Shown here in pieces: positions 1-10,400 of a DNA stretch of 64,000 nt. The notes beneath the pieces are model-generated. The model saw nothing but the letters and a program-made list of their open reading frames with translations, did not search any database and was not told where the DNA came from. Where the stretch lies: NCBI RefSeq assembly GCF_900660755.1, contig NZ_LR215050.1:1364001-1428000 (forward strand). Direction: 5' to 3'. Made by a program: the position numbers and the translations under genes. This DNA comes from Acholeplasma hippikon. Lineage in GTDB: Bacteria > Bacillota_I > Bacilli_A > Acholeplasmatales > Acholeplasmataceae. The stretch's first letter is position 1. Every line of letters begins with the position of its first letter.

Positions 1-1293
1 ATTGTTGAAAACATTGAAAAGAGTGTTATTGATGAAATATATTTAGTATTAGGTTATAAACGCGAAGTCGTACAAGAAATTATTGGAGATCGTGCAAAAT
101 ATGTATACCAAGAAGAACAACTAGGAACAGGACATGCAGCAATGATGGCTGCACCCATCTTAGGTGAATTAGAAGGTAATACATTTATTATGCCAGGGGA
201 TGTTCCATTAATTTGGTATAAATCAATTGACAGAATGTTTAAAGTTCATGAAGAAAACGGTAATGACTTAACAGTTGTTACTGCAATTTATGAAGATCCA
301 CAAGGTTATGGACGTATCTTAAGAAATCCTCAAGGTCAAATTACAGGGATTGTTGAAGATAGAGATGCAAATGAATACCAAAAAGAAATTAAAGAAATTA
401 ACACAGGTATTTATATTGTTAACAATAAAAAATTCTTTAACCTCTTAAAAGATTTAAAGAATGAAAATGCTAAAGGTGAATATTACATCACTGACATGAT
501 TGAAATGATGCGTAAGGACTATAAAGTTGGCGCATATGTTGTTAAAAATAACAGTTTAGTGATGGGTGTTAATGATTTATATGGTATTAGTAAAGCTGAA
601 AAGTATTTAAGAGAATACATCAATAAAGAACATATGTTAAATGGTGTATCAATGATTAACCCTGATACGATTACCATTGGACATAACGTTCAAATTGAAC
701 CAGGGGTAACAATTAACCCTAACACAACAATTACTGGTAATACAGTAATTAAAGCGGGTGCCGTAGTTGGACCAAATAGTGAAGTGCATAACTCAGTAAT
801 TCATGAACGAGCTCAAATTAAACATAGCTTAGTATATGACAGTGAAGTAGGTGCTGAAACAACAGTTGGACCATTTGCACATTTAAGAGATCATGCAAAT
901 ATTGGAGCACATAATAGAATTGGTAACTTCGTTGAAGTGAAGAAATCTTCAACTGGGTATAACACTAAAGCAAGTCACTTAGCATATATTGGAGATTCAG
1001 AAGTTGGCTCAAATGTAAACTTTGGTTGTGGTACCGTAACTGTTAACTATGATGGTGTCAACAAACATAAGACAAAGATTGGAGATAACGCATTTATCGG
1101 ATGTAATACGAATCTGATTGCTCCAATTGAAATCGGAGACAATGTCTTTATTGCAGCAGGTTCTACAGTTACTAAGAGTATTCCTTCAAATAGTTTTGCA
1201 ATTGCTAGAAGTAAACAAGTAACAAAAGAAGATTATGCTAGATACTTAATCAAACCAAAAACTGAAACATTAGCAGATAAAGATAACAAATAA
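1..1293 (+). CDS. glmU: Bifunctional UDP-GlcNAc pyrophosphorylase / glucosamine-1-phosphate acetyltransferase, 5' end outside window
   Basis: The frame is open from base 1, so the start lies outside the window; an internal ATG at 142 is not the start. GlmU acetylates glucosamine-1-phosphate and then uridylylates it to UDP-GlcNAc in the cytoplasm. The visible part of the N-terminal nucleotidyltransferase domain has QLGTGHA and MPGDVPLI, both typical of GlmU. It is followed by a long left-handed beta-helix of isoleucine/valine/asparagine-rich hexapeptides (from about base 660) and the acetyltransferase segment NFVEVKKS, then NYDGVNKHKT. The C-terminus (KPKTETLADKDNK) is short and polar, as usual. 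A hairpin terminator follows the stop. UDP-GlcNAc would be available for the glycan genes downstream even if the organism makes no peptidoglycan. Confidence 0.95.
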   Translation: MVENIEKSVIDEIYLVLGYKREVVQEIIGDRAKYVYQEEQLGTGHAAMMAAPILGELEGNTFIMPGDVPLIWYKSIDRMFKVHEENGNDLTVVTAIYEDPQGYGRILRNPQGQITGIVEDRDANEYQKEIKEINTGIYIVNNKKFFNLLKDLKNENAKGEYYITDMIEMMRKDYKVGAYVVKNNSLVMGVNDLYGISKAEKYLREYINKEHMLNGVSMINPDTITIGHNVQIEPGVTINPNTTITGNTVIKAGAVVGPNSEVHNSVIHERAQIKHSLVYDSEVGAETTVGPFAHLRDHANIGAHNRIGNFVEVKKSSTGYNTKASHLAYIGDSEVGSNVNFGCGTVTVNYDGVNKHKTKIGDNAFIGCNTNLIAPIEIGDNVFIAAGSTVTKSIPSNSFAIARSKQVTKEDYARYLIKPKTETLADKDNK

Positions 1294-1300
1294 AGAAATA

Positions 1301-1337
1301 AGGGACCTAACCATTTAAGCGGTTAAGTCCCTTTTTT
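1301..1337 (+). terminator. Rho-independent terminator after glmU, possibly shared with galM
   Basis: Arms 1301-1312 and 1321-1332 pair over 12 positions with one mismatch around an 8-base loop and run into six T's. It lies between the convergent glmU and galM stops. The opposite strand has only a broken T-rich tail, so termination from the galM side would be weaker. Confidence 0.85.
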
Positions 1338-1338
1338 A

Positions 1339-2235
1339 TTAAAAATCAAATTCGTATTTAATATAGTAGTTATATGGTTCATTCGCTTTAATGATTGGTA
1401 ATATGCTTTGTGGTTTTTGACATTCAATCGCAATCCCTGCATGAAGTGTATTAGCTAAGGCGTTAGTTAAATCATGGCTTGCACCTTTATTTTGAGTGTA
1501 AACTACTAAACTGTCATAATTAGAAAAAACATTCATTTTGATTTCTTTAGTACTTAATGTACATGCATAATTATCATTAAACATAAAGATACCATCAAGT
1601 TTGTTGTTTTCATTAATAACCAATTGTTTTTTGTTTCTATAGTCTCTATAGGTATTTTCCACACTAACCTTTTCAACAAAACGACCAATTTCATTTTGTG
1701 ACAAATAATATTCTGCATTAATGACTAATTCATGTGAACTTAAATTTTCTGTTTGATCTAAATTAAAGTAAGGATGGAAAGTCATATTAAGTAGTGAGTC
1801 TTCATCTGCAAGTGCTTCGTGTTTAACAACTAAACTAGTATCTTCTAAAGAGTAAGTTACTTTCGCACTTAAGTTACCTGTATATTGATCTTCATAACTA
1901 TTTACATTTAATGAAAATGAAATAGAAGTATCACTCATATTATCTAAAGTAAAATACTTAGCTGCAAATTTATTTGTACCACCGTGCATTAGTGATGCTT
2001 CATCTTTAAAGTCTACATATTTCATAGATTCATTGTATTTAAATAATCTACCAGCGGTTCTACCGACTGTTCTACCATAAGAACCTTGCATATCGATAAA
2101 ATCAGTAATGTTTTTAGGTGTTGATAAGACTGCTTTTAGTTCATTATCCTTTTTTAAATAGATTTGGTAAACAGATGCTGCATAATCTGTTAAAATAACT
2201 TTTAATTTGTCATTTTCAATTGTGTAAATATTCAT
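1339..2235 (-). CDS. galM: Aldose 1-epimerase (galactose mutarotase family)
   Basis: This 298-residue cytoplasmic protein should interconvert alpha and beta anomers of hexoses. Family features visible are GRTAGR near the N-terminus, LMHGG, the histidine-containing segment TFHPYFNLD (catalytic His), and IECQKP near the C-terminus (catalytic Glu of the family). The length is slightly below the usual 300-350. An excellent ribosome binding site (AAGGAG, 11 bases before the ATG) fixes the start at 2235. It converges on glmU and diverges from glnA, so it is transcribed alone. Which sugar it prefers cannot be read from the sequence; galactose, glucose and related epimerase subfamilies all share these motifs. 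Confidence 0.87.
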   Translation of the reverse strand: MNIYTIENDKLKVILTDYAASVYQIYLKKDNELKAVLSTPKNITDFIDMQGSYGRTVGRTAGRLFKYNESMKYVDFKDEASLMHGGTNKFAAKYFTLDNMSDTSISFSLNVNSYEDQYTGNLSAKVTYSLEDTSLVVKHEALADEDSLLNMTFHPYFNLDQTENLSSHELVINAEYYLSQNEIGRFVEKVSVENTYRDYRNKKQLVINENNKLDGIFMFNDNYACTLSTKEIKMNVFSNYDSLVVYTQNKGASHDLTNALANTLHAGIAIECQKPQSILPIIKANEPYNYYIKYEFDF

Positions 2236-2274
2236 AAAAATATATCTCCTTATTAAGGTATTCTAGTTTCATTC

Positions 2275-2284
2275 TAACATGTTA
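2275..2284. promoter_or_regulatory. Palindrome TAACATGTTA in the galM/glnA divergent region
   Basis: A perfect 10-base palindrome lies between the divergent galM and glnA starts. Its TAAC...GTTA half-sites match those of the inverted repeat at 2355-2371 over the glnA start region. No regulator for it is visible, so the role is inferred only. Confidence 0.3.
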
Positions 2285-2325
2285 TATGTAAAAATATTTT
2301 TCAGTTTATAAATATTAAATTTTGT

Positions 2326-2354
2326 TTGACATTAATATATAAAAAGAATAAAAT
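2326..2354 (+). promoter_or_regulatory. glnA promoter
   Basis: TTGACA (2326-2331), 17-base spacer, TAAAAT (2349-2354). This near-consensus sigma-A promoter sits 34 bases before the glnA ATG. An inverted repeat begins immediately after the -10. Confidence 0.75.
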
Positions 2355-2371
2355 CTTAACGTTATGTTAAG
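2355..2371. promoter_or_regulatory. Inverted repeat CTTAAC-N5-GTTAAG at the glnA transcription start, candidate operator
   Basis: Six-base perfect arms, 2355-2360 and 2366-2371, cover the expected +1 of the glnA promoter, a classic repressor position. The half-site order (TAAC then GTTA) is opposite to the Bacillus GlnR box (TGTNA-N7-TNACA), so it is not a standard GlnR site. Confidence 0.4.
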
Positions 2372-2387
2372 AAAAGTGGTGGAAAAT

Positions 2388-3725
2388 ATGGCAAAATACA
2401 CAAAAGAAGATATTTTAAGAAGTATCGAAGTCAATGACGTTAGATATATTCGTTTAATGTTTACTGATATGTTAGGTATTATGAAAAATGTAGAAGTACC
2501 AACATCTAAAATTGACAAGGTATTAAACAATGAACAGATGTTTGATGGTTCATCTGTTGAAGGGTTTGTTAGAATCCAGGAAGCAGATATGTTTTTATAT
2601 CCTGATTTAAATACTTGGTTAATTTTACCTTGGGAAAAATTAAAAGAAGGTACAGTTGCTAGATTAATTTGTGATGTACATAGACCGGATGGTACACCAT
2701 TTTTAGGTGATTCAAGACATATTTTAAAGAAACAATTAAAAGAAATGGAAAAATTAGGTTTTAGCAAATTTAACGTTGGTGTAGAACCTGAGTTTTTCTT
2801 ATTTAAATTAAATGAAGATAAACAACCAGTTTTAAACTTTACAGACAATGGTGGTTACTTTGATTTAGCACCAGTAGATTCAAGTGAAGATGTTCGTAGA
2901 GATATCGCCTTGGAACTTCAAAAATTAGGATTTGTTATTGAAGCAAGTCATCATGAAGTGGCCTATAGTCAACATGAAATTAACTTCCAATTTGATAATG
3001 CATTAGAAGCGTGTGATAATATTCAAACATTTAAATTAGTAGTTAAAAACGTTGCTAAACGTCATGGATACCATGCAACATTTATGGCTAAACCTGTTTC
3101 AGGTATTAATGGATCTGGTATGCATGTGAATACTTCCTTAGCAGATAAAGAAGGAAATAATGCATTCTTTGATGAAACAACTAAAAATAAGTTAAGTCAA
3201 ATTGCACATTACTTTATTGGTGGAGTATTAACTTACGCTAGAGAGTTTTGTTTAATTACGAATCCAACAGTTAATTCTTATAAACGCTTAGTTCCAGGTT
3301 ATGAAGCTCCATGCTATGTTTCATGGAGTGAGGCAAATCGTTCAACAATGATCAGAATCCCTGCTAGTCGTGGTAAAGCAACGCGTGTAGAGGTTAGAAG
3401 TGTTGATGCGACAGCTAACCCATATTTAGCTATTTCAGCAATTCTTGGTGCTGGGTTAAATGGTATTAAAAATAATATTGAAGTTAAACCAGTTGAAAAG
3501 AATTTATTTGCATTAAATGAAGAACAAAGAAATGAATTAGGTGTTTATAATCTTCCAACAACATTAAAAGAAGCAATTGATGCATTCAAAAAATCAGAAC
3601 TAATGCCTACAATTATTGGAAATCACTTAAAAGAAAAGTTAATTGATGCTAAAAATAAAGAGTGGGATAGTTATAGAATCTATGTTTCTGATTGGGAAAT
3701 TGAAAATTATATTAAGAAATATTAA
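2388..3725 (+). CDS. glnA: Glutamine synthetase, type I-alpha
   Basis: It makes glutamine from glutamate, ammonia and ATP in the cytoplasm. The 445-residue product begins MAKYTKEDI, matching the start of Firmicute GlnA; an upstream in-frame ATG at 2364 would add eight residues unlike the family and lies inside the promoter operator region. Conserved GSI blocks are [25 protein letters not shown], the ATP-loop block around [14 protein letters not shown], and [13 protein letters not shown]. The length is that of I-alpha enzymes, which are not adenylylated. The promoter has an inverted repeat at +1, suggesting transcriptional control. An AT-only stem-loop separates it from the next gene. Confidence 0.96.
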   Translation: MAKYTKEDILRSIEVNDVRYIRLMFTDMLGIMKNVEVPTSKIDKVLNNEQMFDGSSVEGFVRIQEADMFLYPDLNTWLILPWEKLKEGTVARLICDVHRPDGTPFLGDSRHILKKQLKEMEKLGFSKFNVGVEPEFFLFKLNEDKQPVLNFTDNGGYFDLAPVDSSEDVRRDIALELQKLGFVIEASHHEVAYSQHEINFQFDNALEACDNIQTFKLVVKNVAKRHGYHATFMAKPVSGINGSGMHVNTSLADKEGNNAFFDETTKNKLSQIAHYFIGGVLTYAREFCLITNPTVNSYKRLVPGYEAPCYVSWSEANRSTMIRIPASRGKATRVEVRSVDATANPYLAISAILGAGLNGIKNNIEVKPVEKNLFALNEEQRNELGVYNLPTTLKEAIDAFKKSELMPTIIGNHLKEKLIDAKNKEWDSYRIYVSDWEIENYIKKY

Positions 3726-3738
3726 TATATGATAAGAT

Positions 3739-3760
3739 AATAGTATTAAGAAATACTATT
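3739..3760 (+). other. AT-only stem-loop between glnA and the SGNH gene
   Basis: Perfect 9-base arms (3739-3747 and 3752-3760) around a 4-base loop. No T-tract follows; the ribosome binding site GGTGAT of the next gene follows directly. It may tune read-through or translation, but pairing with only one G-C on each arm is weak. Confidence 0.4.
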
Positions 3761-3772
3761 GGTGATAAACAT

Positions 3773-4426
3773 ATGTTAACTATACAAGAACTTCAAGCAC
3801 TTAGAGATATGATTAATAAAACTTCAAGTGCCGTGATAGAAAAATATAAAAAAATAAATAATAAAGATAGTGAAATACTCTTCATTGGAGACTCCATGGT
3901 AGAGTATTTTTCTACTTCTACAGCCTTTGCGGGACAAAAAATTTCTAACAGAGGAGTTGCAGGTGCAACATCTAAACTTATTTTAGATAACTTAGATGAT
4001 ATTACAGGAGAAATAGATCCTAAAAAGATATTTTTATCTGTTGGATCTAATAATTTAGTTTTATTAGAAGAAAATCCAGAAGAAGCTGCATTAGGTGTAA
4101 AAAAATTAATAGATGAACTAATGTATATATACCCATTTGCAACGATTTATTATTTATCAACAACGCCTGTTGTAAGTACATCAAGCAAAGTGTATAAAAA
4201 GTTATATGTAGCTGGACGAAAAAACGAGGATAATCAAAAAATAAATGAAATCATTAAATCATATTGTAATAATGAAAATTTAGTATTTATCAATCAGTAT
4301 GACAGTTTATTAGATAGTGAAGGGTTCTTAAGAGAAGATATTACACCAGATGGAATTCACTTAAATAAAAAAGGTTACGAAATATATGCAAGTAATATAA
4401 TTCCTTACCTAAAAGAAACTTGTTAA
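3773..4426 (+). CDS. SGNH/GDSL-family hydrolase
   Basis: This 217-residue protein has no signal peptide and is probably a cytoplasmic esterase or deacetylase. The SGNH blocks are all present: IGDSMVE (block I, nucleophile Ser), NRGVAGA (block II Gly), VGSNNL (block III Asn) and PDGIHLNKKGY (block V Asp/His). The arrangement resembles PAF-acetylhydrolase-like SGNH proteins often found beside glycosyltransferases. The start is set by GGTGAT seven bases before the ATG. A damaged glycosyltransferase gene follows 17 bases on, so the pair may once have worked on one glycan or glycolipid. The substrate is unknown. Confidence 0.85.
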   Translation: MLTIQELQALRDMINKTSSAVIEKYKKINNKDSEILFIGDSMVEYFSTSTAFAGQKISNRGVAGATSKLILDNLDDITGEIDPKKIFLSVGSNNLVLLEENPEEAALGVKKLIDELMYIYPFATIYYLSTTPVVSTSSKVYKKLYVAGRKNEDNQKINEIIKSYCNNENLVFINQYDSLLDSEGFLREDITPDGIHLNKKGYEIYASNIIPYLKETC

Positions 4427-4443
4427 TCGAATAAGGAGTCTTT

Positions 4444-5155
4444 ATGCAACCTAAATATAGTATTTAATGCCAGTCTATAATGCAAGTAAATATCTTAATG
4501 AAGCAATTGACTCCATTTTAATGCAAAGTTATAAGGACTTTGAGTTAATTGTTATTAATGATGGTTTTAAAGATAATTCTTTAGATATCTTATTATCTTA
4601 TGAAAATAAAGATAAGAGAATAAAGGTCATTAACCAGAAAAATCAAGGTGTTTTAAAAACAAGATTAGAACTTATTATCATTCAAATGGTAAATACACTT
4701 TATTTGTAGATGCAGATGATTACGTAAAAAATAATTGGTTAGATACAATCGATAGTAATATAGAAGATAATGATTTACTTGTTTTTAATTTTGACAGTTT
4801 ATTTAAGCAGACCTTTACAAAAACACTTGATCTAAATGATGAATACTTAACTAAAGATGAATATTTAGCTATGGTTGCACAATCTAGTAATCTAAACACT
4901 TTATGGAATAAGGTTTATAAAACTAATATTTTAAAAAGTGTTATAGAAAATGATATATTTTCAAATATAAAGAAAAGTGGATTTGCAGAAGATTTACTGA
5001 TTAATATTTTGTATGCTAATAAAATTAGTAAAGTAAAAACTATAAGCGAATCACTATATAACTATAGAATATTAAATGAAACACTTAGCAGAAATATTAG
5101 CGTTGAAAGAATTGAAGATGTATTAGATGATGCGACAATAATTTATATATCTTAA
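4444..5155 (+). pseudogene. GT2 glycosyltransferase remnant, two frameshifts and probable 3' truncation
   Basis: ATG 4444 has a good ribosome binding site (AAGGAG) but reads only MQPKYSI before TAA. One missing T near 4464 would continue as a standard GT-A start (...ILMPVYNASKYLNEAI). A second single-base loss between about 4650 and 4678 moves the frame again: the frame open from 4679 reads HSNGKYTLFVDADDYV, including the DxD-type metal motif, and stays open to the stop at 5155. The two breaks leave three frames that together resemble GT2 enzymes of about 300-340 residues; only about 237 remain, so the C-terminus is also short. A terminator follows. Two sequencing errors in A/T runs are the alternative. 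Confidence 0.8.
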
Positions 5156-5160
5156 AATAC

Positions 5161-5190
5161 AAAACCGGGAATAAAATCTCGGTTTTTTTC
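5161..5190 (+). terminator. Rho-independent terminator
   Basis: AAAACCGGGA (5161-5170) pairs with TCTCGGTTTT (5177-5186) with one G-T pair, followed by T's to 5189. It ends the glnA/SGNH/GT2 region. Confidence 0.85.
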
Positions 5191-5203
5191 TACTCAAAAG
5201 GAC

Positions 5204-5218
5204 ATGTAAGCGTTGCCA
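5204..5218. promoter_or_regulatory. cre-like / LacI-family operator-like site
   Basis: ATGTAAGCGTTGCCA matches the Gram-positive cre consensus WTGNAANCGNWNNCW at every fixed position. It lies about 60 bases upstream of the -10 at 5264, where CcpA activators often bind. Similar sites occur at 37949 and 54961. No CcpA gene is in view, so the binder is inferred. Confidence 0.45.
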
Positions 5219-5261
5219 CAACTATTTTACTGCACGAATATTTATTTGCTTATAGCCATAT

Positions 5262-5269
5262 GCTATAAT
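5262..5269 (+). promoter_or_regulatory. Extended -10 promoter of the surface-protein pair
   Basis: TGCTATAAT (TG at 5261-5262, TATAAT 5264-5269) with no convincing -35. The same extended -10 occurs at 31995-32003. It is 47 bases before ATG 5316. Confidence 0.6.
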
Positions 5270-5315
5270 TTAAATTAAGCCAATATATATAAAGGGATAA
5301 GGAGAAATATATAGG

Positions 5316-7386
5316 ATGAAGAGTTATAAGGGAAATAACCCTTTTTTTCCGCGCGATAGTTTTTGTCTGTGCAATTCTGTCGCTTTTTGTGCTTGCTGCA
5401 TGTGATTTTGCCTCTGGTGCGAAGTCTATTGTAGAAGTCAAAGTGGATGAAAGTGGAAACTTAATAACGGTTTATTCAGACGGGTCTGAACAAAACCTAG
5501 GAAAAGTTAAAGGGGAGAATGGGGTAAGTCTCATTGGTGTAGAAATCACTGATGATGGAAAATTAATTGTAACCCTTTCTAATGGTCAATCAACTGATTT
5601 AGGCGTGATCATTGGGGAAAATGGTGAAGCTGTGGACTTTAATGTTTCTGAAACACACATTCAATGGAAATATAAGAATGAAGAAACATATAGAGAGTTA
5701 ATTTCATTAGATTTATTAACAGGTGCTAAAGGAGCTGACGGTAAAGAAATTGAATTACAAGTTACCGAAACGCATATCGAGTGGCGCTATGTTGGTGAGG
5801 AAACTTGGAAACAATTAATCTCATTAAGTCTATTAACAGGTGCCAAAGGAGCAGATGGTAAGGAAGTAGAATTTAACTTATCTGCAACACATATTGAGTG
5901 GCGTTATGTAGGAGAAACTACTTGGAAACAATTAGTTCCATTAACTGCACTTACTGGTGCTAAAGGTGAAGATGGTAAGGAAATTGAACTCCGTGTTACA
6001 CAAACACATATTGAATGGCGCTATGTGGGGAGTGAAGAATGGACACAATTAATTGAACTTGCTTTACTTACAGGGGCAAACGGTACGAATGGTAAAGAAG
6101 TAGAATTTAATCTTTCTGAAACACACATTCAATGGCGTTATGTAGGTGATTTATTATGGAGAGATTTAGTTTCTCTTACATTATTAACAGGTGCTAATGG
6201 TACTGATGGTAAAGAAGTCGAATTAGGTTTATCCCAAACACATATCACTTGGAGATATAAAGGTGAAGAAGAATGGAAGAACCTAGTTGAATTATCATTA
6301 ATTACTGGTGCTAAGGGTACTGATGGTAAAGAAGTAGAACTAAGAACAACAGAAACACATATTCAATGGCGTTATGTTGGATCAGATGCTTGGACTGACC
6401 TTATTGAGTTATCACTATTAACTGGTGCTGAAGGTCATAAAGGTGCTGATGGCAAATCTGCTTATGAACTATATAAAGAAAAATATCCTGATTATACAAA
6501 ATCAGAATCTGAGTGGATTGATGATTTAGTAAATGGCAGATTAGCTACTAAACCTAAATATATGGTTACATTTGATTCAAATGGTGGAAGTGAAGTTCCA
6601 GTTCAATATGTATTTGAATTTGAAAAACTCACTCAACCTCAAACACCAACAAGACCAGGTTACTTATTTGGTGGATGGTACTTAGGAGAAGAAAGATGGG
6701 TATTTAACATCTACTTAGTAAGTGAACCAGTTACATTAACTGCTAAATGGATTGAAAACCCACTTGAAATTGAAGTAAATGACTTAACAGTTACTTATAA
6801 TGGTGAAGTTCAAACTTATGAATTAACAAACCTTCCAGAAGGAGTGATTGCTACATATACGAATAACGCACATAAAAATGCTGGTGTTTATGAAGTAACC
6901 ATTTCATTTGAAGATACTACTGGAACATATTTAGTTCCAGAAGTTGTAACGGTAACATTTACTATAGAAAAAGCATTACTTACTAATTTATCATTTGTAA
7001 GTAAAGATATTCGCTTTGACGGTCAATTGCATACACTAACAATTACAGGTAATTTACCAAGTGATGTTATGGTTCAATATACACCAAACACAAGAACATT
7101 TGCTGGTAGATTAGAAGTGATTGCAGTATTCTTTTATGATAGTAACAATTATTACTCTATTCCCACTATGAAAGCTGAACTTGCAATTTATTATGAAGTA
7201 TCATTTGTTGAATATAATAAGACAACTGCACAAAAATATTATGGAGATATTATTTCTCAAGTTACTGTAACAAGACCAGGTTATACATTTGTCGGCTGGT
7301 CAACCGTACAAAATAATCGCAATAACTTAATTAAGTATCCTTATAAACTACAAGGACACACAACGTTATATGCGATTTATCAGTAA
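5316..7386 (+). CDS. Repeat-rich surface lipoprotein with a frame break in its signal peptide
   Basis: The main frame holds the h-region and lipobox ILSLFVLAAC but contains no ATG, GTG or TTG ahead of the GTG at 5389, which lies after the h-region. The only good start, ATG 5316 with AAGGAG at 5299-5304, is in another frame. Removing one T from the T7 run 5342-5348 gives a proper lipoprotein signal with Cys29; a 2-base change in the GAAGAG stretch would also restore it. After the Cys come seven 39-residue repeats (GA-x-GxDGKE...THIxWRYxG), a GADGKSAYELY-type linker, two Listeria/Bacteroides (InlB B-type) repeats ending GYLFGGWY and GYTFVGWS, and MBG-like beta domains between them. It is probably a surface adhesin or scaffold. 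It is 18 bases from the giant secreted enzyme and likely co-transcribed. Confidence 0.75.
5602..6420 (+). repeat. Seven tandem 117-base in-frame repeats
   Basis: Units begin at 5602, 5719, 5836, 5953, 6070, 6187 and 6304; the first is the most divergent and a partial eighth starts at 6421. Each encodes 39 residues with a collagen-like GAKGADGKE start and a THIEWRYVG core followed by W-x-x-L(I/V)-x-L. No insertion or deletion separates units, so copy number could change by recombination without breaking the frame. Confidence 0.9.
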
Positions 7387-7404
7387 TGGAGGTAGAAAAA
7401 GAAT

Positions 7405-10400
7405 ATGAAAATTAAAAATATACTACCTAAATCATTTATTTTAGTATTAGCAGCATTCATGCTAATTTTTACACTTACTACAAATAAAGCTTATGGGTCA
7501 ACATATATGCCACCAGATGGTAGATTCTTGATTGCTTATAATGAATCAAGATTAGCTCCAGGTATTAATGAAGCAGAAGTTATAACAAATGGTGCTGATG
7601 GTAAATCTCAAGTAACAGGTTATGCACTTGAGGTTGATATTAATTTACCAACAGCAGGTATTATTGCAACCTATAAAGACCATAATGCTAGTGTTTGGGG
7701 TATGCAAACTGTTAGACAACAAGCAGCAGCTGCTGAAAGAAAAACAGGTTTAAACATTGTTGCAGGGGTCAATGCTGACTTCTATAACATGTCAACAGGC
7801 CAACCAATTGGTGCTTTAGTAATGAATGGTGTCCAATACAATGGTGCATCATATGAACCATTCTTTGCGATTTTAAAAGATGGGTCAGCATATATTGGTG
7901 AAAACCATGAATATGCTGCAATGAAAGACGACATTAAAGAAGCGGTTGGTGGAAGTATTGTCATGGTTAAAAATGGCGTTTTAAATGTGCCAAGTGATTT
8001 ATACTATGATCAATTAAACCCAAGAACTGCTATTGGTATTAAAGCTGATGGTAAAGTTATTCTTTATACAGCTGATGGTAGAAATTACCCACAATCAGTA
8101 GGTTTAAGTTTAGGTGATTTAGCTCAAATGATGAAATCATTAGGAGCTGTTACAGCTTTAAACTTAGATGGTGGTGGATCAACAACTTATGTATCAAAAC
8201 GTGAAGGTACTGGTGAATTAACATTAAGAAACGTTCCATCTGATGGTGTAGAAAGAACAGTTTCATCATCATTACTAGTATATTCAACTGCAATGTATGA
8301 TGGTAAGTTTAATCACGCATCAATTTCACCAACTTACGGATTATATACACCATACACTGAATTAGATTTTAATGCGTTAGGTGTTGACTCAGCAGGTGGA
8401 CCTGCAAATCTTCCAACAGATTTAGAGTGGAGAGTTGATGATCCAACATTTGGTACAATTAATGAATTTGGACATTTTGTGTCTTCAGGTAAAGAAGGAA
8501 CATTTACAGTTTCTCTTTATAGAAATGGTGTAAATGTAGGTTCTGCAACTAATGAAATTAGAATACCTGATGAAGTAAGATTTAAAAATCCTGAAATGAG
8601 TTTAGGATTTGAAAAGGTAAGTGATTTAGGTTTACAAGCATTCCATCAAGGTAGACCTATTACAATTAATGATAATGACTTTGATTTTGAATATGATCAA
8701 GCAATGGGAACATTTAATGGTAGATGGTTCACATCAAGTGATTCAGCGTCATTAACTGGTACAATTGTTGCGCATTATAAATATGCACCAGTATCTGGGG
8801 AGTTAATCTTAACGGTTGGTCAATTACCAGTTGTTATTTATGACTTTGAAGATCCGGAAACAGTGATGAGTACTTGGAATGTTTCTACAGCTTTAAGAAA
8901 TGAAAAAGGTTCAATTGAAGTTGTAGATTACAGTAGTGGAGAGCCAGTTAGATTTGGTGATAAATCACTTAAGTTAAACTTTGACTTTACTGAAGGTCTT
9001 TTAGGTACAACTTTAGGAGTTTATGCAGGGGTTGCAACTTCTGTTGATATTCCAGGTATGCCAACACACATTGGTATGTGGGTATATGCTACACCTGAAG
9101 CACAAGGCTTCTGGTTACGTATGAGAGTTTATGACGTTACCGGTCAAATTCAACAAGTAGACTTCTCAAAAGAAGGTCTAGGTATTGACTGGTTAGGTTG
9201 GAAGTATGTTGAAGGTTCTTTAGAAAACTATAGTGGTCCATTTAGAACATTAGACTCACAAATGATTCGTTTAATGATGTTACGTTCTGGTCAACCAAAC
9301 TCAATGGGTCAAATGGTTGCAGGTACAATTTACATTGATGATATCCGTGTGGTATATGGTGCTAATACGGATGACTTAGTGCAACCTATTGTTGAATCAG
9401 TTCGTTTAAATGGTGAAGAAGTAGATGGTCAAACATTTACTACTAACACATTTACTTTAGAATCATATTTCACTGATGATATGACAGATAAATATGCTAC
9501 TGGTATGGACTATGATAAGATTAACGTTTTAATCGATGGTGTTAACTACCGTGGCAATGAACATTTCTATGCATTAGATGCTGGTGGAAACAGAGTATTC
9601 TTAAATGATATTGTTTTACCAGATGGTGAACACGAAATTAAATTAATTATTCGTGATAACTTTGGTAACGAAACGGAAGTAACAAGATACTTTAATGTTG
9701 ATACGAAAACAGCAAATAAAGTAAGATTAGTTCCAAGAACAGAAAAACCAATTTTAGGTCAACAGTTCATCGTTGATGTAACTGCTGATATGGTTGATAG
9801 TGTTGATGGTTTAAATTTAGTATTAAACTCAAATACACAACCAGCAGATGTTATCTTTAATGAAAACTTTGAAGGTACATATACTTATAATTCAATTCTT
9901 AAAACAATTACAATTCAAGGTGAACGTATAAACGATACAAGTGAATCACTAAATAAAGTGATTGCATCAGTTATTTATAACGTTCCAGCAAATGCAAACC
10001 AAAATACACAAATGGGTTATAGTGTTAAATCAGGTGAAATCACTTATCGTGATCAAGATCCTAACCCAAATTATTTATCAACATTCTCTATAAGACCGTA
10101 TCTATCAAATGTGGTGGCGGGCTTAAACTTAAGTACTGGTATTGTTATCCATCAAGTGGAAGGACATTATTTAGTAACTGATAGAGAAGGTAATCCGGTT
10201 GATCAAGCGGAAGTATTCTTAGTAACTCCAAGTGGAGATATTAGTTTAGGTTTAACTGATACAGATGGTTTACTATCTGATGAAGTGATTCCATCAACTA
10301 TTGGTCAAACACAAATTTATGCAGTTAAAGGAAATGAAATTTCATTTAAAGTAAATGTTCATACTGTTTTACCATTTGGTGAATCAGCAAGTCCATTTAA

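Noticed and set aside
2315-2848. Minus-strand open frame across the start of glnA
   Set aside because: It is fully antisense to glnA, has no ribosome binding site and a composition that mirrors glnA codons.
5250-5441. Short minus-strand frame over the lipoprotein start
   Set aside because: It lies opposite the promoter and signal-peptide region and shows no family features.
5602-6420. CRISPR-like array
   Set aside because: The 117-base periodic units are contiguous, coding and diverged; there are no unique spacers and no cas genes.
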